In this document: in pieces, positions 1 through 7,882 of the stretch
Layout: every line of letters begins with the position of its first letter
Numbering within the stretch: position 1 is the stretch's first letter
Source: Hyphomonadaceae bacterium UBA7672
Lineage (GTDB): Bacteria > Pseudomonadota > Alphaproteobacteria > Caulobacterales > Hyphomonadaceae
Direction of reading: 5' to 3'
Length of the DNA: 64,000 bases
NCBI GenBank assembly: GCA_002483135.1
Contig: DLHI01000022.1
Span: forward strand, 124,001-188,000
The notes under the pieces: generated by a model
What the model was told of the DNA's origin: nothing
Database searches by the model: none
Seen by the model: only the letters and a program-made list of their open reading frames with translations
Translations under genes and position numbers: made by a program

Positions 1-1663
1 TTGGATCGGCCGTTTTCACATTCTGCCGCGTGATCTGGTAGAGTGCGGCCGTGCCTGACAGGCCCGGTATGACACCGAAGAACTTGAAGCCCGCCTCGTA
101 AGACTGTGATGTCTCAGGCTGAGGGTTCACGAGCCCGAGCGGGGCGACGAGGCCTGCAAATCCCTCTGAATATCCTGCGAAGGCCGAGAGGCCATCTGCG
201 ATCTCGTAGGTCGCGCCGATGCGGGGCGTGACGCGCCAGTACTCCCGGTCTGTGTCAAGGAAGGAGAGCCCGGAGCTTGTATATGTGCTGTGAACGTTGA
301 GGCGTGTCCAGCGCAGCCCGGCTGTCAGGTCGAGCTTGTCGCCAACGCTGATCTGATCCTGCACGAACAGCGCCAGCGTCGACATAGTGTCAGTTTGGCG
401 ATCGGTGAGCGTAACTGGCGCGCCATAGGCTGTGGTTGTCGAAGGATCAGCATAATCGATGAAGGCGAGAGGTTCGAACGCGATCTCGGCCGCATAGTCC
501 GTGTCGTCGACATCCACGCCGACCAGCAAACCATGACTTGCGCCAATTGCGTCAAACGTTGCGTAGAGGCTCGCCGTTGCGAACGTCTGTTCGACGTCGG
601 TCGGCAGGCCGGCCTTGAAGAATCCATACGTCGTGCCTGCCGCCGGTACGACCGGGAAGGGGAAGGTCGAGAACTCGTCGAAGGCGCTTTCGTAGCGTCG
701 GACCGTCAGTTGACCCTGGAGGTTGTCAGAGAAACTGTGCCGGAGGTCGGCTGTGAGCAGCGTGTTTTCGATCACGGTCGGTGGCGCATCCTCAGCGCCG
801 GCGAAGGTGAACGGGTCGACGGTTGGATCGTCAATCAGCTCGTATGGAAGGCCGGAATACTCCTGCTGTTCGATACGCGAGTACTGGCCGCGAAGGGTGA
901 GCCGGGTTGCGTCGGACAGGTTGAAGGCGACAGTCGGATAGAGCGAGTACTTGTCCATATCGATGACATCGAGGTAGCTGTCCGCCTGCTCCCATGCTCC
1001 CGTCATGCGGAACTGGATGGCATCTCCAAGCGGTACATTGAGGTCGCCATCGATGCCCACTGTACCGAAGCTTCCAGCACGCGCCGCCACGTAACCGCCG
1101 AAGCTCGAGGTCGGGTCCTTGGACACGAGGTTGATCAGGCCCGAGAGAGGGGAGCCCGCGCCGCCGCCATAGAGTGTTGCGGTTGGCCCCTTGGCGACTT
1201 CGACGCGTTCAACGTTGACGAGCGAGCCAGGATCGACGGTGCCGCTTGGTAGGCCATAGGCTGGCAGGCCATCGATCAAATAGTCTGTCCGGAATCCGCG
1301 GATCACGGGAGACTGCAAGACGATCTCGTACGTCTTTGATGGCGCGACGCCAGAAACGTTCACCAACGCGTCGGATATCGTCCGAAGATCCTGTTCCTCG
1401 ATCAGGGTGCGCGTGAGGACCTGAACGGATTGCGGAATCTCCTGCACCGGCGTCGGTGTCCGCGTCGTGGTGCCTGCATCCGGCGCAGACTGGCTATCCT
1501 TTTGGCCGGTGACGACCACGACATCCCGTGTCCAGCTCTCATCGCCGGTTTGCTGCGCGAGGGCGGCTGGGGCTGTTGCCAGACACAGCGCGAGACCGCT
1601 TGCAGAGGCGGCAAGTGCGGAAACCGACTTGAGTGATCGGCGCAGGGAGATGGTAGGCGTCAT
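1..1663 (-). CDS. TonB-dependent siderophore-type receptor (3' end cut by window)
   Basis: Outer-membrane receptor that imports a metal chelate using TonB energy. Reading the minus strand from the ATG at 1663 gives an open frame of 554 codons to the window edge. It begins with a signal peptide ending in ALAQ, then a TonB-box-like VVVVTGQ, then a plug domain with the siderophore-receptor signature EIPQSVQVLTR near residue 70. Plug motifs such as VIRGF, LIDGLP and VERVEVAKGPTATLYG follow, then beta-barrel sequence. The C-terminal barrel strands lie outside the window. The gene starts 40 bases downstream of a PCuAC-like gene on the same strand, so both are probably one transcript. With a DUF2946 gene also nearby, the ligand may be a copper or other metal complex rather than a ferric siderophore; that is inference from context. 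Confidence 0.9.
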   Translation of the reverse strand, partial: MTPTISLRRSLKSVSALAASASGLALCLATAPAALAQQTGDESWTRDVVVVTGQKDSQSAPDAGTTTRTPTPVQEIPQSVQVLTRTLIEEQDLRTISDALVNVSGVAPSKTYEIVLQSPVIRGFRTDYLIDGLPAYGLPSGTVDPGSLVNVERVEVAKGPTATLYGGGAGSPLSGLINLVSKDPTSSFGGYVAARAGSFGTVGIDGDLNVPLGDAIQFRMTGAWEQADSYLDVIDMDKYSLYPTVAFNLSDATRLTLRGQYSRIEQQEYSGLPYELIDDPTVDPFTFAGAEDAPPTVIENTLLTADLRHSFSDNLQGQLTVRRYESAFDEFSTFPFPVVPAAGTTYGFFKAGLPTDVEQTFATASLYATFDAIGASHGLLVGVDVDDTDYAAEIAFEPLAFIDYADPSTTTAYGAPVTLTDRQTDTMSTLALFVQDQISVGDKLDLTAGLRWTRLNVHSTYTSSGLSFLDTDREYWRVTPRIGATYEIADGLSAFAGYSEGFAGLVAPLGLVNPQPETSQSYEAGFKFFGVIPGLSGTAALYQITRQNVKTADP

Positions 1664-1703
1664 GGGGTGTTTTCCGTCGAGTGGCTGTGATTTAAAGCAA
1701 TGA

Positions 1704-2531
1704 TCAGTGACTGTGGCCGCCGCGACCGCACATCAGGTGGGTGGAGTTGCTCATCCACATGAGCTTCACACCCGGGCTCCAGGTGAGCGAGTGGTCGCCG
1801 TCGCTCCATACGATCTGGACTGGCCCCGGCTCCGGCGGAACATATGCCAACCGGTATGATGCGCCGCCCAGCCAGACGTCTGCCACAGCCACGTCTCCGT
1901 CGACATTGAGGTCCAGCACCATCTTGCTGCCGTCCTCGCAACGGAAGGCCGAGCCCCTCGCCGGTTCTGCGACCAAGCGTTGGACCGGCTGCGGTTGGCG
2001 ATACTGAACCTCGATCAGCTCCGGTCTGCGAGAGGACGTCTCACCCGCAACCGTTTGGTCCAACGACGATCCGACTGCGACGATCACGTCGATCGGGCCT
2101 GCCTTCTGAAATACGAGACGGACCGGGAACCTGAAGCCTTTCGTGAATGGGCCACGGATTCCGTAGATGAGGAGATGAGTATCCTCAAAACCCATGTGGC
2201 GGGTTTCGCCGGCCTTGATGAATACCGGCTGGGAGAGCCGCAGGTTTGCTCCCCGATAGACTGTAAGCGGTAACGCATGAAATCCGGCGGCCTCTGCAAT
2301 CTGCGGTGGGACTTCGACGGCTATCAGCGCGTCGCTTTCCTTTCCGATATTGGAGATGACAAGCGATACATGCGCGATGTCAGCAGACCTCTGAGTGGGG
2401 GCGGCGACCGCGTTCGAAACGGAAATGTCGTTGGCCCAGAAGGTTTGGGCGCTTGCGGGCGCTGCAGAGCAAACTGCAGCTAGAAGTGCCGTTGCTGCTG
2501 CAAGCAAGCGGCCCACCATGGCGACTGTCAT
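1704..2531 (-). CDS. PCuAC-like copper chaperone with C-terminal MliC-like domain
   Basis: Exported 275-residue protein. The ATG at 2531 is chosen because AAGGAC lies upstream at suitable spacing and a signal peptide ending in ASAQ follows directly. The frame stays open upstream to 3023, but that extension looks non-coding. Residues of about 35-155 resemble PCu(A)C periplasmic copper chaperones (AGETRHMGFEDTHLLIYGI and a KGFRFPVRLVF-type strand). The usual methionines after the second histidine (HLM) are replaced by HLL, so copper binding may be altered. The last 80 residues (FRCEDGSKMVLDL, then VWLGGASYRLAY) resemble the MliC/C-type lysozyme-inhibitor fold. The gene is followed at 40 bases by a TonB receptor. 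Both domain calls are by eye. Confidence 0.75.
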   Translation of the reverse strand: MTVAMVGRLLAAATALLAAVCSAAPASAQTFWANDISVSNAVAAPTQRSADIAHVSLVISNIGKESDALIAVEVPPQIAEAAGFHALPLTVYRGANLRLSQPVFIKAGETRHMGFEDTHLLIYGIRGPFTKGFRFPVRLVFQKAGPIDVIVAVGSSLDQTVAGETSSRRPELIEVQYRQPQPVQRLVAEPARGSAFRCEDGSKMVLDLNVDGDVAVADVWLGGASYRLAYVPPEPGPVQIVWSDGDHSLTWSPGVKLMWMSNSTHLMCGRGGHSH

Positions 2532-3060
2532 CGGGTGAGTCCTTGAATGACGATTGCACGCGTGTCTCAGAGGGAATTGCGCGGTGTTCGGGTGGCGCGC
2601 CTGTCTGTCCCCATGCCAGGCGTACGTTTGGTTGGGGTCGTGGAAGGTGGCCTGGGCCTCAAAAAGAGACGCCGCCCGCTTGCACTCTTCCCGGCCTTGA
2701 GCCGGTTTAAGTGAAGAACGAAAGCGAGCGGCGTTCAGGTGAACCGACCCGGAGCTGGAAACATCGGGACGGCAGAGGCGGAGGACAAAACCGGGGAGGA
2801 TCTGTCCTCCAGAACCGGACAAACGCGCACGCACGCGCTCTGCGAGTCGCCGCGGCGTCTTCGCGGCGGCAAATCGGGAAGCGACAAGGCAGCGGAGCTT
2901 GTGCCGGAACATGTTAGGCCGCCCGATCCTGCAGTCGGCGCGCCCAACGACCGGACGAAGCCATGCACGGAGGATCGGCCGCAGCCAAGCGGGGCGAGCC
3001 AGTCTTAGACATGAATAGTGCAACTGATCTATGAGCGGGCCGCGCGCGTGCGCGCGAGCG
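2532..3060. other. Intergenic region upstream of PCuAC gene
   Basis: About 530 bases between the DUF2946 terminator and the PCuAC start. Open frames on both strands are rich in Arg/Ser/Pro and show no recognisable domain. It probably carries the promoter of the PCuAC-TonB receptor transcript. I saw no convincing operator. Confidence 0.4.
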
Positions 3061-3081
3061 AAAAGGCGGAAAGAGTCCGCC
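3061..3081 (-). terminator. Intrinsic terminator after the DUF2946 gene
   Basis: On the minus strand a perfect 6-bp stem GGCGGA / TCCGCC with a 5-base loop is followed by TTTT (3064-3061). It begins 13 bases past the stop of the DUF2946 gene. It suggests that gene is transcribed separately from the downstream PCuAC-receptor pair. Confidence 0.6.
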
Positions 3082-3093
3082 GGCGCATGTCGT

Positions 3094-3498
3094 TCAGATC
3101 AGGGAAGGCGGGCCGGTTGCCGGGGGCGGTGGCGCAGCGATGCCGCGGCCAGGGCGCAGGTCAGGCGCAACCGAAAAGCCCACATCGACCGGCATCAAGT
3201 GGACGATAGGGCCAGTGTCAGAAACCGCAGCTGCCACATGCGGAGCTGCTGCGAACACACAGGGTTTCTTCGCCGGGTCGTGCTCGGGCGATTTCGAATC
3301 CGAAGGCAGATCGACCTTTTCACCGGTGTCGAGATTGATCGCCATCACAGGTGCGCCAGTCTCGGTGCACATCTGAATGACTGCTATGCGGCCCGCGGAA
3401 GTCTCGGCCGAGGCGATCATGTAGCCGTCTGGCACGATCGCACGGACAAGCAATGCAAGAAGCGCGATGGCTCCCAGCTGCCGTCCGATATGCCGCAT
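3094..3498 (-). CDS. DUF2946 family protein
   Basis: A 134-residue protein with an N-terminal hydrophobic segment and the family hallmark VRAIVPDGYM near residue 18. A short periplasmic-type part with two cysteines (QMC, KPC) follows, then a Pro/Ala-rich tail. DUF2946 proteins have no proven function but are repeatedly found beside copper-handling genes and TonB receptors, which matches this neighbourhood. A terminator lies 13 bases downstream. The ATG start at 3498 places the hydrophobic segment correctly. Confidence 0.8.
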   Translation of the reverse strand: MRHIGRQLGAIALLALLVRAIVPDGYMIASAETSAGRIAVIQMCTETGAPVMAINLDTGEKVDLPSDSKSPEHDPAKKPCVFAAAPHVAAAVSDTGPIVHLMPVDVGFSVAPDLRPGRGIAAPPPPATGPPSLI

Positions 3499-4053
3499 CC
3501 AGGTAATTATGACCGTCTCCCTTGCAGCCTAGATAAGCCTGACTGTGTCAAGTCGGCAAGCCTGCTCACCTGCGGCGCGTTTCACATGTCGGAGATCGTG
3601 CGATGGCCCGCTGGCCTGACCCGGCAGGCCCTGCGCCCTGCGAGATGTAGCTGTTGGACAGTGATCACCTTCGAAGCGCGCCCCTCTGCCAGCAAATCGA
3701 TTGCTCCGGTTGTATGCTCGCCTAACTATTCCGGGAGCACGCTGATTATCTGAAGTATCAGAACAAGCGAGCCGATTTCCTGGCAGCCTGGTGGACTGTC
3801 GTTAGCTGGAACGAGGTCAACCGCCTGTTCGCCGCCGCGAGCGCCACGTAAGGCCTCTTGGCATGTGTCAGTGCGCTCGTGCGTTACGATCGCGGCCCTG
3901 CAAGAGCAGGGTTTATGCGTTCGCACGTCACCTGTGAAAGAAACCAGTCGACTTGGCGAGATATCTGCGTGGTGCGAACGAAAGGCTGGGCGCTTATCCG
4001 TGGCTACAGCGGGCCATCCTCGTTTGCTAGGCGGGGCGGGCCGTCCGTTCGCC
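3499..4053. other. Intergenic region with a possible short coding remnant
   Basis: About 555 bases between a DUF2946 gene and a TetR gene with no clear gene. At roughly 3725-3850 on the plus strand, one frame gives about 40 protein-like residues (for example YLKYQNKRADFLAAWW and SWNEVNRLF) ending at TAA. They are preceded by an in-frame stop and no start. This may be the tail of a lost gene; I could not assign a family. Confidence 0.3.
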
Positions 4054-4836
4054 TCAAGACCGGCGTCTGGCGCGCGCGCCTGGTTTCGCTGCTTCGAGGG
4101 TACGGGGCTGGTTCTTGTGGTTCTCGGGCGGATCAGCCGAATAGAGCGCCCGGTGCCAGATCACGCTCAGAAAATCTGCAAGAGCTTCATCGTCGGGCGC
4201 GACATTCTCGATCAGCCGCTTCAGTTCCTTGTCCTCGCCCGCGAAAAGCTTGCGAGTAATCTCGTCCATCATTGCTCCGAGCGCGTGGACCTGAAGTTGA
4301 ACTGCAGGCAGCGAAGCAGCTGTCCCAGGATGTCGACGAACGATGGACTGCGCGATGCGGAGATACCAGGAATCGCTCTTGTCGGCGAAAAGCCTGGCAA
4401 ACTCCGGAGCCTGATCTGAAAACTGCAGCAGGCATCTCATCAGGCCCGCATTCGAGCGCGCGGCCCGCAACCATTGAAGGTTGGCGTCATAGATCGCCTG
4501 ATACGCACTGCGCGCCGACGACGTGCTGGCAGAGCGCGACATGAAGTCGTTGAGAAACTCGGTCAGGATGTCGCGGACGAGCGATTCTTTGCCGTCGAAG
4601 TAGAGATAGAGAACGGGCGCAGTCACCTTGGCGCGACGGCAGATATCCGAGACCTTCAGGTCAACATATCCGACATCGTTGAGCAGTTCGATTGTCGCAA
4701 GCCGTATCCGGTCGCGTGTCTTCTCTCCTTTCCGGCGCGATGTGTCGCCCTTCTGGCGCGCGGACACCCAGTCCCGGAAGCTCGCCGGTTCAAGTATCCC
4801 TGAATGTCGTGGCGGTTCTCGCAGCATCGGATTCAC
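4054..4836 (-). CDS. TetR family transcriptional regulator
   Basis: A 260-residue repressor-type regulator. An N-terminal TetR helix-turn-helix occupies about residues 40-85 (RDRIRLATIELLNDVGY, then SDICRRAKVTAPVLYLYF and a GKESLV tail). A C-terminal ligand-binding domain and a basic tail (ARARRRS) follow. The start is GTG at 4836, 7 bases after the stop of the MaoC-like gene, so the two genes form an operon. The divergent promoter region upstream of that operon (5421-5454) holds two TAGTC-type palindromes, likely its operators. Its probable targets are its own operon and the hydrolase operon on the other side. The ligand is unknown but may be an acyl compound, judging by the neighbours. Confidence 0.9.
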   Translation of the reverse strand: MNPMLREPPRHSGILEPASFRDWVSARQKGDTSRRKGEKTRDRIRLATIELLNDVGYVDLKVSDICRRAKVTAPVLYLYFDGKESLVRDILTEFLNDFMSRSASTSSARSAYQAIYDANLQWLRAARSNAGLMRCLLQFSDQAPEFARLFADKSDSWYLRIAQSIVRRHPGTAASLPAVQLQVHALGAMMDEITRKLFAGEDKELKRLIENVAPDDEALADFLSVIWHRALYSADPPENHKNQPRTLEAAKPGARARRRS

Positions 4837-4843
4837 ATCGTCG

Positions 4844-5371
4844 TCATTGAGAGGTACAAGCGTTCTCGGCAGTTTCGGCCGGCGCCGCTTCTGTTACCCA
4901 CATTGTCAGCCACTCGGCGATCAGGGCGGGGCGATCCTGTCCCTCGATCTCGACCGTCACCTCGACCCGCAGCAAGTTCCCCTCCGGACGCTTGGTTCGC
5001 CCCTTCAAGACAAAGTGAGCGCGAATGCGGCTACCGACGAGGACGGGCGCCACGAAACGGATCCGATCGAAGCCATAGTTGAGCGGGTAGCTGCTTGTCT
5101 CCGTGTGACCGCGCATCGCATCGGCCGTCGCCTCGTGCATGAACTTTGTCAGCAGTGACAGGGTCAGGAAGCCGTAGGCGATGGGTTGGCGGTAGGGGCT
5201 GTTCTCTGCGCACCAAGACGGGTCATTGTGCAGTGGCTCAAGGTCTTCAGTGATCTCGCCGAAAGCGTCGATCTGCCTCTGGTTGACAAGCATCCAGGCG
5301 GAAGCGCCGAGCTGATTACCCACGGTCCAGCCTGAGGCAACGTCTGTATTCGGCTGCAGCACTCTCGCCAT
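4844..5371 (-). CDS. MaoC-like hot-dog dehydratase
   Basis: A 175-residue single hot-dog domain of the MaoC / (R)-specific enoyl-CoA hydratase family, which adds water to trans-2-enoyl thioesters. The hydratase-2 region is visible at about residues 32-70 (INxFGEITEDLEPLHNDP type). It has the D-x4-H catalytic pair and a following PIAYGFLTLSLL segment. The gene is first in a two-gene operon with the downstream TetR regulator and is divergent from the acylase operon. The substrate is not evident; some family members lack CoA activity. Confidence 0.85.
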   Translation of the reverse strand: MARVLQPNTDVASGWTVGNQLGASAWMLVNQRQIDAFGEITEDLEPLHNDPSWCAENSPYRQPIAYGFLTLSLLTKFMHEATADAMRGHTETSSYPLNYGFDRIRFVAPVLVGSRIRAHFVLKGRTKRPEGNLLRVEVTVEIEGQDRPALIAEWLTMWVTEAAPAETAENACTSQ

Positions 5372-5420
5372 TCAACACCGATCAGTTTCGAGCGCACAGC
5401 ATTGACGCCGCCAAAAAAGC

Positions 5421-5454
5421 TAGTCAAGACTAAGAAAAATATTAGTCAGAACTA
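5421..5454. promoter_or_regulatory. Tandem palindromic operator for the adjacent TetR
   Basis: Two related 12-base sites lie in the 117-base divergent intergenic region: TAGTCAAGACTA (5421-5432, perfect TAGTC-N2-GACTA) and TAGTCAGAACTA (5443-5454, one mismatch). Their centres are 22 bases apart, two DNA turns, a common TetR-family arrangement. They lie 50 bases from the MaoC start and 35 bases from the acylase start, so one bound repressor could control both directions. The assignment to the TetR at 4054-4836 rests on position. Confidence 0.7.
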
Positions 5455-5488
5455 GTATTTCATGGATCGGTGATACGCCGAGATCGCA

Positions 5489-7882
5489 ATGCGGCCAATT
5501 GGGCTTGTTTCTCTCTTGTGCCTCGGCGCCTGCGCGCTCGCGCCAAGCGGCGGCGTCGGTGATGATGTTGAGCTGCGCTACACGGGCTATGGGGTTGCTC
5601 ATATCAAGTCGAATAGCTTTGAGGGAGCGGGCTATGGCTATGGCGTTGCAGTCGCTCGCGACAATCTCTGTGCAATTGCCGAGCGGATGATAACGATCGC
5701 TGGTGAGCGTAGTCGGCATCTTTCGCCGGACGAGGGGTATGTGGATCTGTTCGCTGGCGGGCGGATCAGCAATGTCGATAGCGACGCCGCCTATCTCTAT
5801 CTGCTTTCGCCCCAGACCGTGTCTCAGGTGAAGTCCGCCGCGTCGCCGGAGATGAAGGCGCTGGTGCGGGGATATGCGGCAGGGTTCAACCTCCACATAG
5901 TGGCTGAGGAAGCTCCCGGCGAGGATTGTCGCAAGCAATCCTGGTTCCGGACGATGACCGAGGACGATGTCTGGCGGCGCATCGCGCATATCCCTCTTCT
6001 GGAGACAACCGCCGGCGTTCTGCGAGAGCTGGCAGCCGCCGAGCCTCCCACAATGAAGGGCGCCAAAGGGTCGGCCGAGGCGCTCGAATGGACTGATCGG
6101 GAACAGGGCCTCCATGGCGCTTCAAATGCCGTTGCGTTTGGAAGCGAGGGGGTTGCCGGTGGCGTCGGTGGGATGAGCTTCGCCAACCCTCACTACGCAT
6201 GGCATGGGACAGAACGGCTTCACGCGTTTCACATGACCGTGCCCGGAGCGTTGGATGTCTTTGGCGCGACAGCGCTTGGCTTGCCCTTTCCAATGCTCGG
6301 CTTCAGTGCGGATGTAGGGTGGGGGATTACGCATACGACCGATCGACGGTCCACGCTCTATGAGCTTACGCTTGATCCCGCAGACCCGACCCGATATATG
6401 GTCGACGGAGTATCGCTTGGGATGACGCGTGTTCCGGTTGGTGTCCCCACTTCGCAGGGCGCCATCGAAAGGAGATTCTGGGACACCGACTTCGGTACAG
6501 TGATAGAAGGCGGGCGGCTACCGTGGGACAGCAAGCTGGCCTATGCGTTCGCAGATCCGCAGCGCCAGAATACTGCCTTTGCTGATCAGTTCCTCGCGAT
6601 CGCGGCGGCATCGTCCGTGCGCAAGATCAAGCAGGAGTTGGACGCCCACCTCGGCTCGCCCTGGTCGAACGTGACCGCTGCCGATCGAGCGGGTGAGGTG
6701 CTGTACGCCAACATCTCTGTCGCCGCGAATGTCACGGATACCCAGCTGGACGATTGTCTGGTCGAAGGACCAGCACGCGCATTCATGAATATCGCGGATG
6801 TTACGGTGCTTGATGGGGCGAGGTCGGCGTGCGCCTGGACGCGCGATCCACGTTCGGCGCGTCCCGGCATCATCCCGGCAGAGCTTCGCCCATCCACCAT
6901 CAGGCGCGATGTCGTCTGGAATTCAAACGACAGTCATTGGTTTGCTACGCTGTCGCCGACGGGTCGGCTCACGGGCTTTCCCAACGTGATCGGTCCAGAG
7001 CAGACCATTCGGGGCGAGCGGACCCGCATGGCGGCCATACTTGCGCGCGAGATGATTGATGCCAGCAGTACTAACGGAATTCGCGGCGCTACTCCCGAAC
7101 GCTGGGAGGCTGAGTTCTTCGGGGCCCGCAACCTCACGGCCGAGTTGATCCTACCCGACTTGCTTTCCGATTGCGCTGCAAATCCAGTGGTGGCCCTGAG
7201 GTCAGGCGCTACAGTTGATCTACGCAAGGCATGCGACGCGTTGGGACGGTGGGACGCGCGCGACACGCCCGACTCGCGCGGCTCAGCTTTGTTCGCTGAG
7301 TTCTTGCGCAATCTCGACGCGATCCCGATGACAGGGTTTGCGCTCGAGTCCAGGCTCTGGAAAAGACCTTTCGATCCGGCTGACCCCATTGGTACTCCGA
7401 GTGGGCTTCAGACAGGGCCCGAAACGCGGGAAGCCTTGGCGCTTGCCGTGCAGAAATTCGATGCCGCAAAAGTTGCAATTGATGCCCCTCTGCGCGACGT
7501 TCAGTCGGTCACGCGCAATGGCGTGCGGATGCCAATTTCCGGATCGGGCTTTGCCTATCACCTCGTTCGCCCGGGCGCGTTTGAAGTCGGCAAGGGGATC
7601 ACCGAGATCCGGACCGGCGACAGCTATATTCACGCTGTATCTCTGCTTCCGGCTGGGCCAAAGGGCCGCTTCATCGTTACCTATTCGCAGTCGACCAATG
7701 CCTCCTCGCCGCATTACGCGGACATGACGGAAGTGTACTCACGTCAGGAGTTGCTCGACATTCCCTTTAGCGAAGAAGAGGTGGTCGCCGCACAGGTCGG
7801 CGGAACCGAACACTTCCGGACCGGGCAGTCAACGCGGCCCGTCCACTCAGCGTCGAATGCGAGCGAAGGAGACACCAGATGA
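5489..7882 (+). CDS. Penicillin/N-acyl-homoserine lactone acylase family lipoprotein (PvdQ-like)
   Basis: An N-terminal nucleophile hydrolase of 797 residues, cleaving amide-linked acyl groups. The signal peptide ends in a lipobox (LGAC, Cys15), so the protein is probably lipid-anchored in the periplasm. The catalytic beta-chain should begin at Ser212 (G-A-SNAVAFG) after self-cleavage. The region after it (MSFANPHYAWHG, PGALDVFGATALGLP, VGWGITHTTD) closely follows PvdQ, QuiP and aculeacin acylases, which deacylate acyl-homoserine lactones or lipopeptides. The length is near that of PvdQ (about 760). It is the first gene of a hydrolase operon, and the next gene overlaps it by 4 bases. The exact substrate cannot be read from the sequence. 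Confidence 0.88.
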   Translation: MRPIGLVSLLCLGACALAPSGGVGDDVELRYTGYGVAHIKSNSFEGAGYGYGVAVARDNLCAIAERMITIAGERSRHLSPDEGYVDLFAGGRISNVDSDAAYLYLLSPQTVSQVKSAASPEMKALVRGYAAGFNLHIVAEEAPGEDCRKQSWFRTMTEDDVWRRIAHIPLLETTAGVLRELAAAEPPTMKGAKGSAEALEWTDREQGLHGASNAVAFGSEGVAGGVGGMSFANPHYAWHGTERLHAFHMTVPGALDVFGATALGLPFPMLGFSADVGWGITHTTDRRSTLYELTLDPADPTRYMVDGVSLGMTRVPVGVPTSQGAIERRFWDTDFGTVIEGGRLPWDSKLAYAFADPQRQNTAFADQFLAIAAASSVRKIKQELDAHLGSPWSNVTAADRAGEVLYANISVAANVTDTQLDDCLVEGPARAFMNIADVTVLDGARSACAWTRDPRSARPGIIPAELRPSTIRRDVVWNSNDSHWFATLSPTGRLTGFPNVIGPEQTIRGERTRMAAILAREMIDASSTNGIRGATPERWEAEFFGARNLTAELILPDLLSDCAANPVVALRSGATVDLRKACDALGRWDARDTPDSRGSALFAEFLRNLDAIPMTGFALESRLWKRPFDPADPIGTPSGLQTGPETREALALAVQKFDAAKVAIDAPLRDVQSVTRNGVRMPISGSGFAYHLVRPGAFEVGKGITEIRTGDSYIHAVSLLPAGPKGRFIVTYSQSTNASSPHYADMTEVYSRQELLDIPFSEEEVVAAQVGGTEHFRTGQSTRPVHSASNASEGDTR

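Noticed and set aside
2532..3023. N-terminal extension of the PCuAC frame
   Set aside because: Signal peptide and ribosome site lie at 2531; the extension is Arg-rich without a domain.
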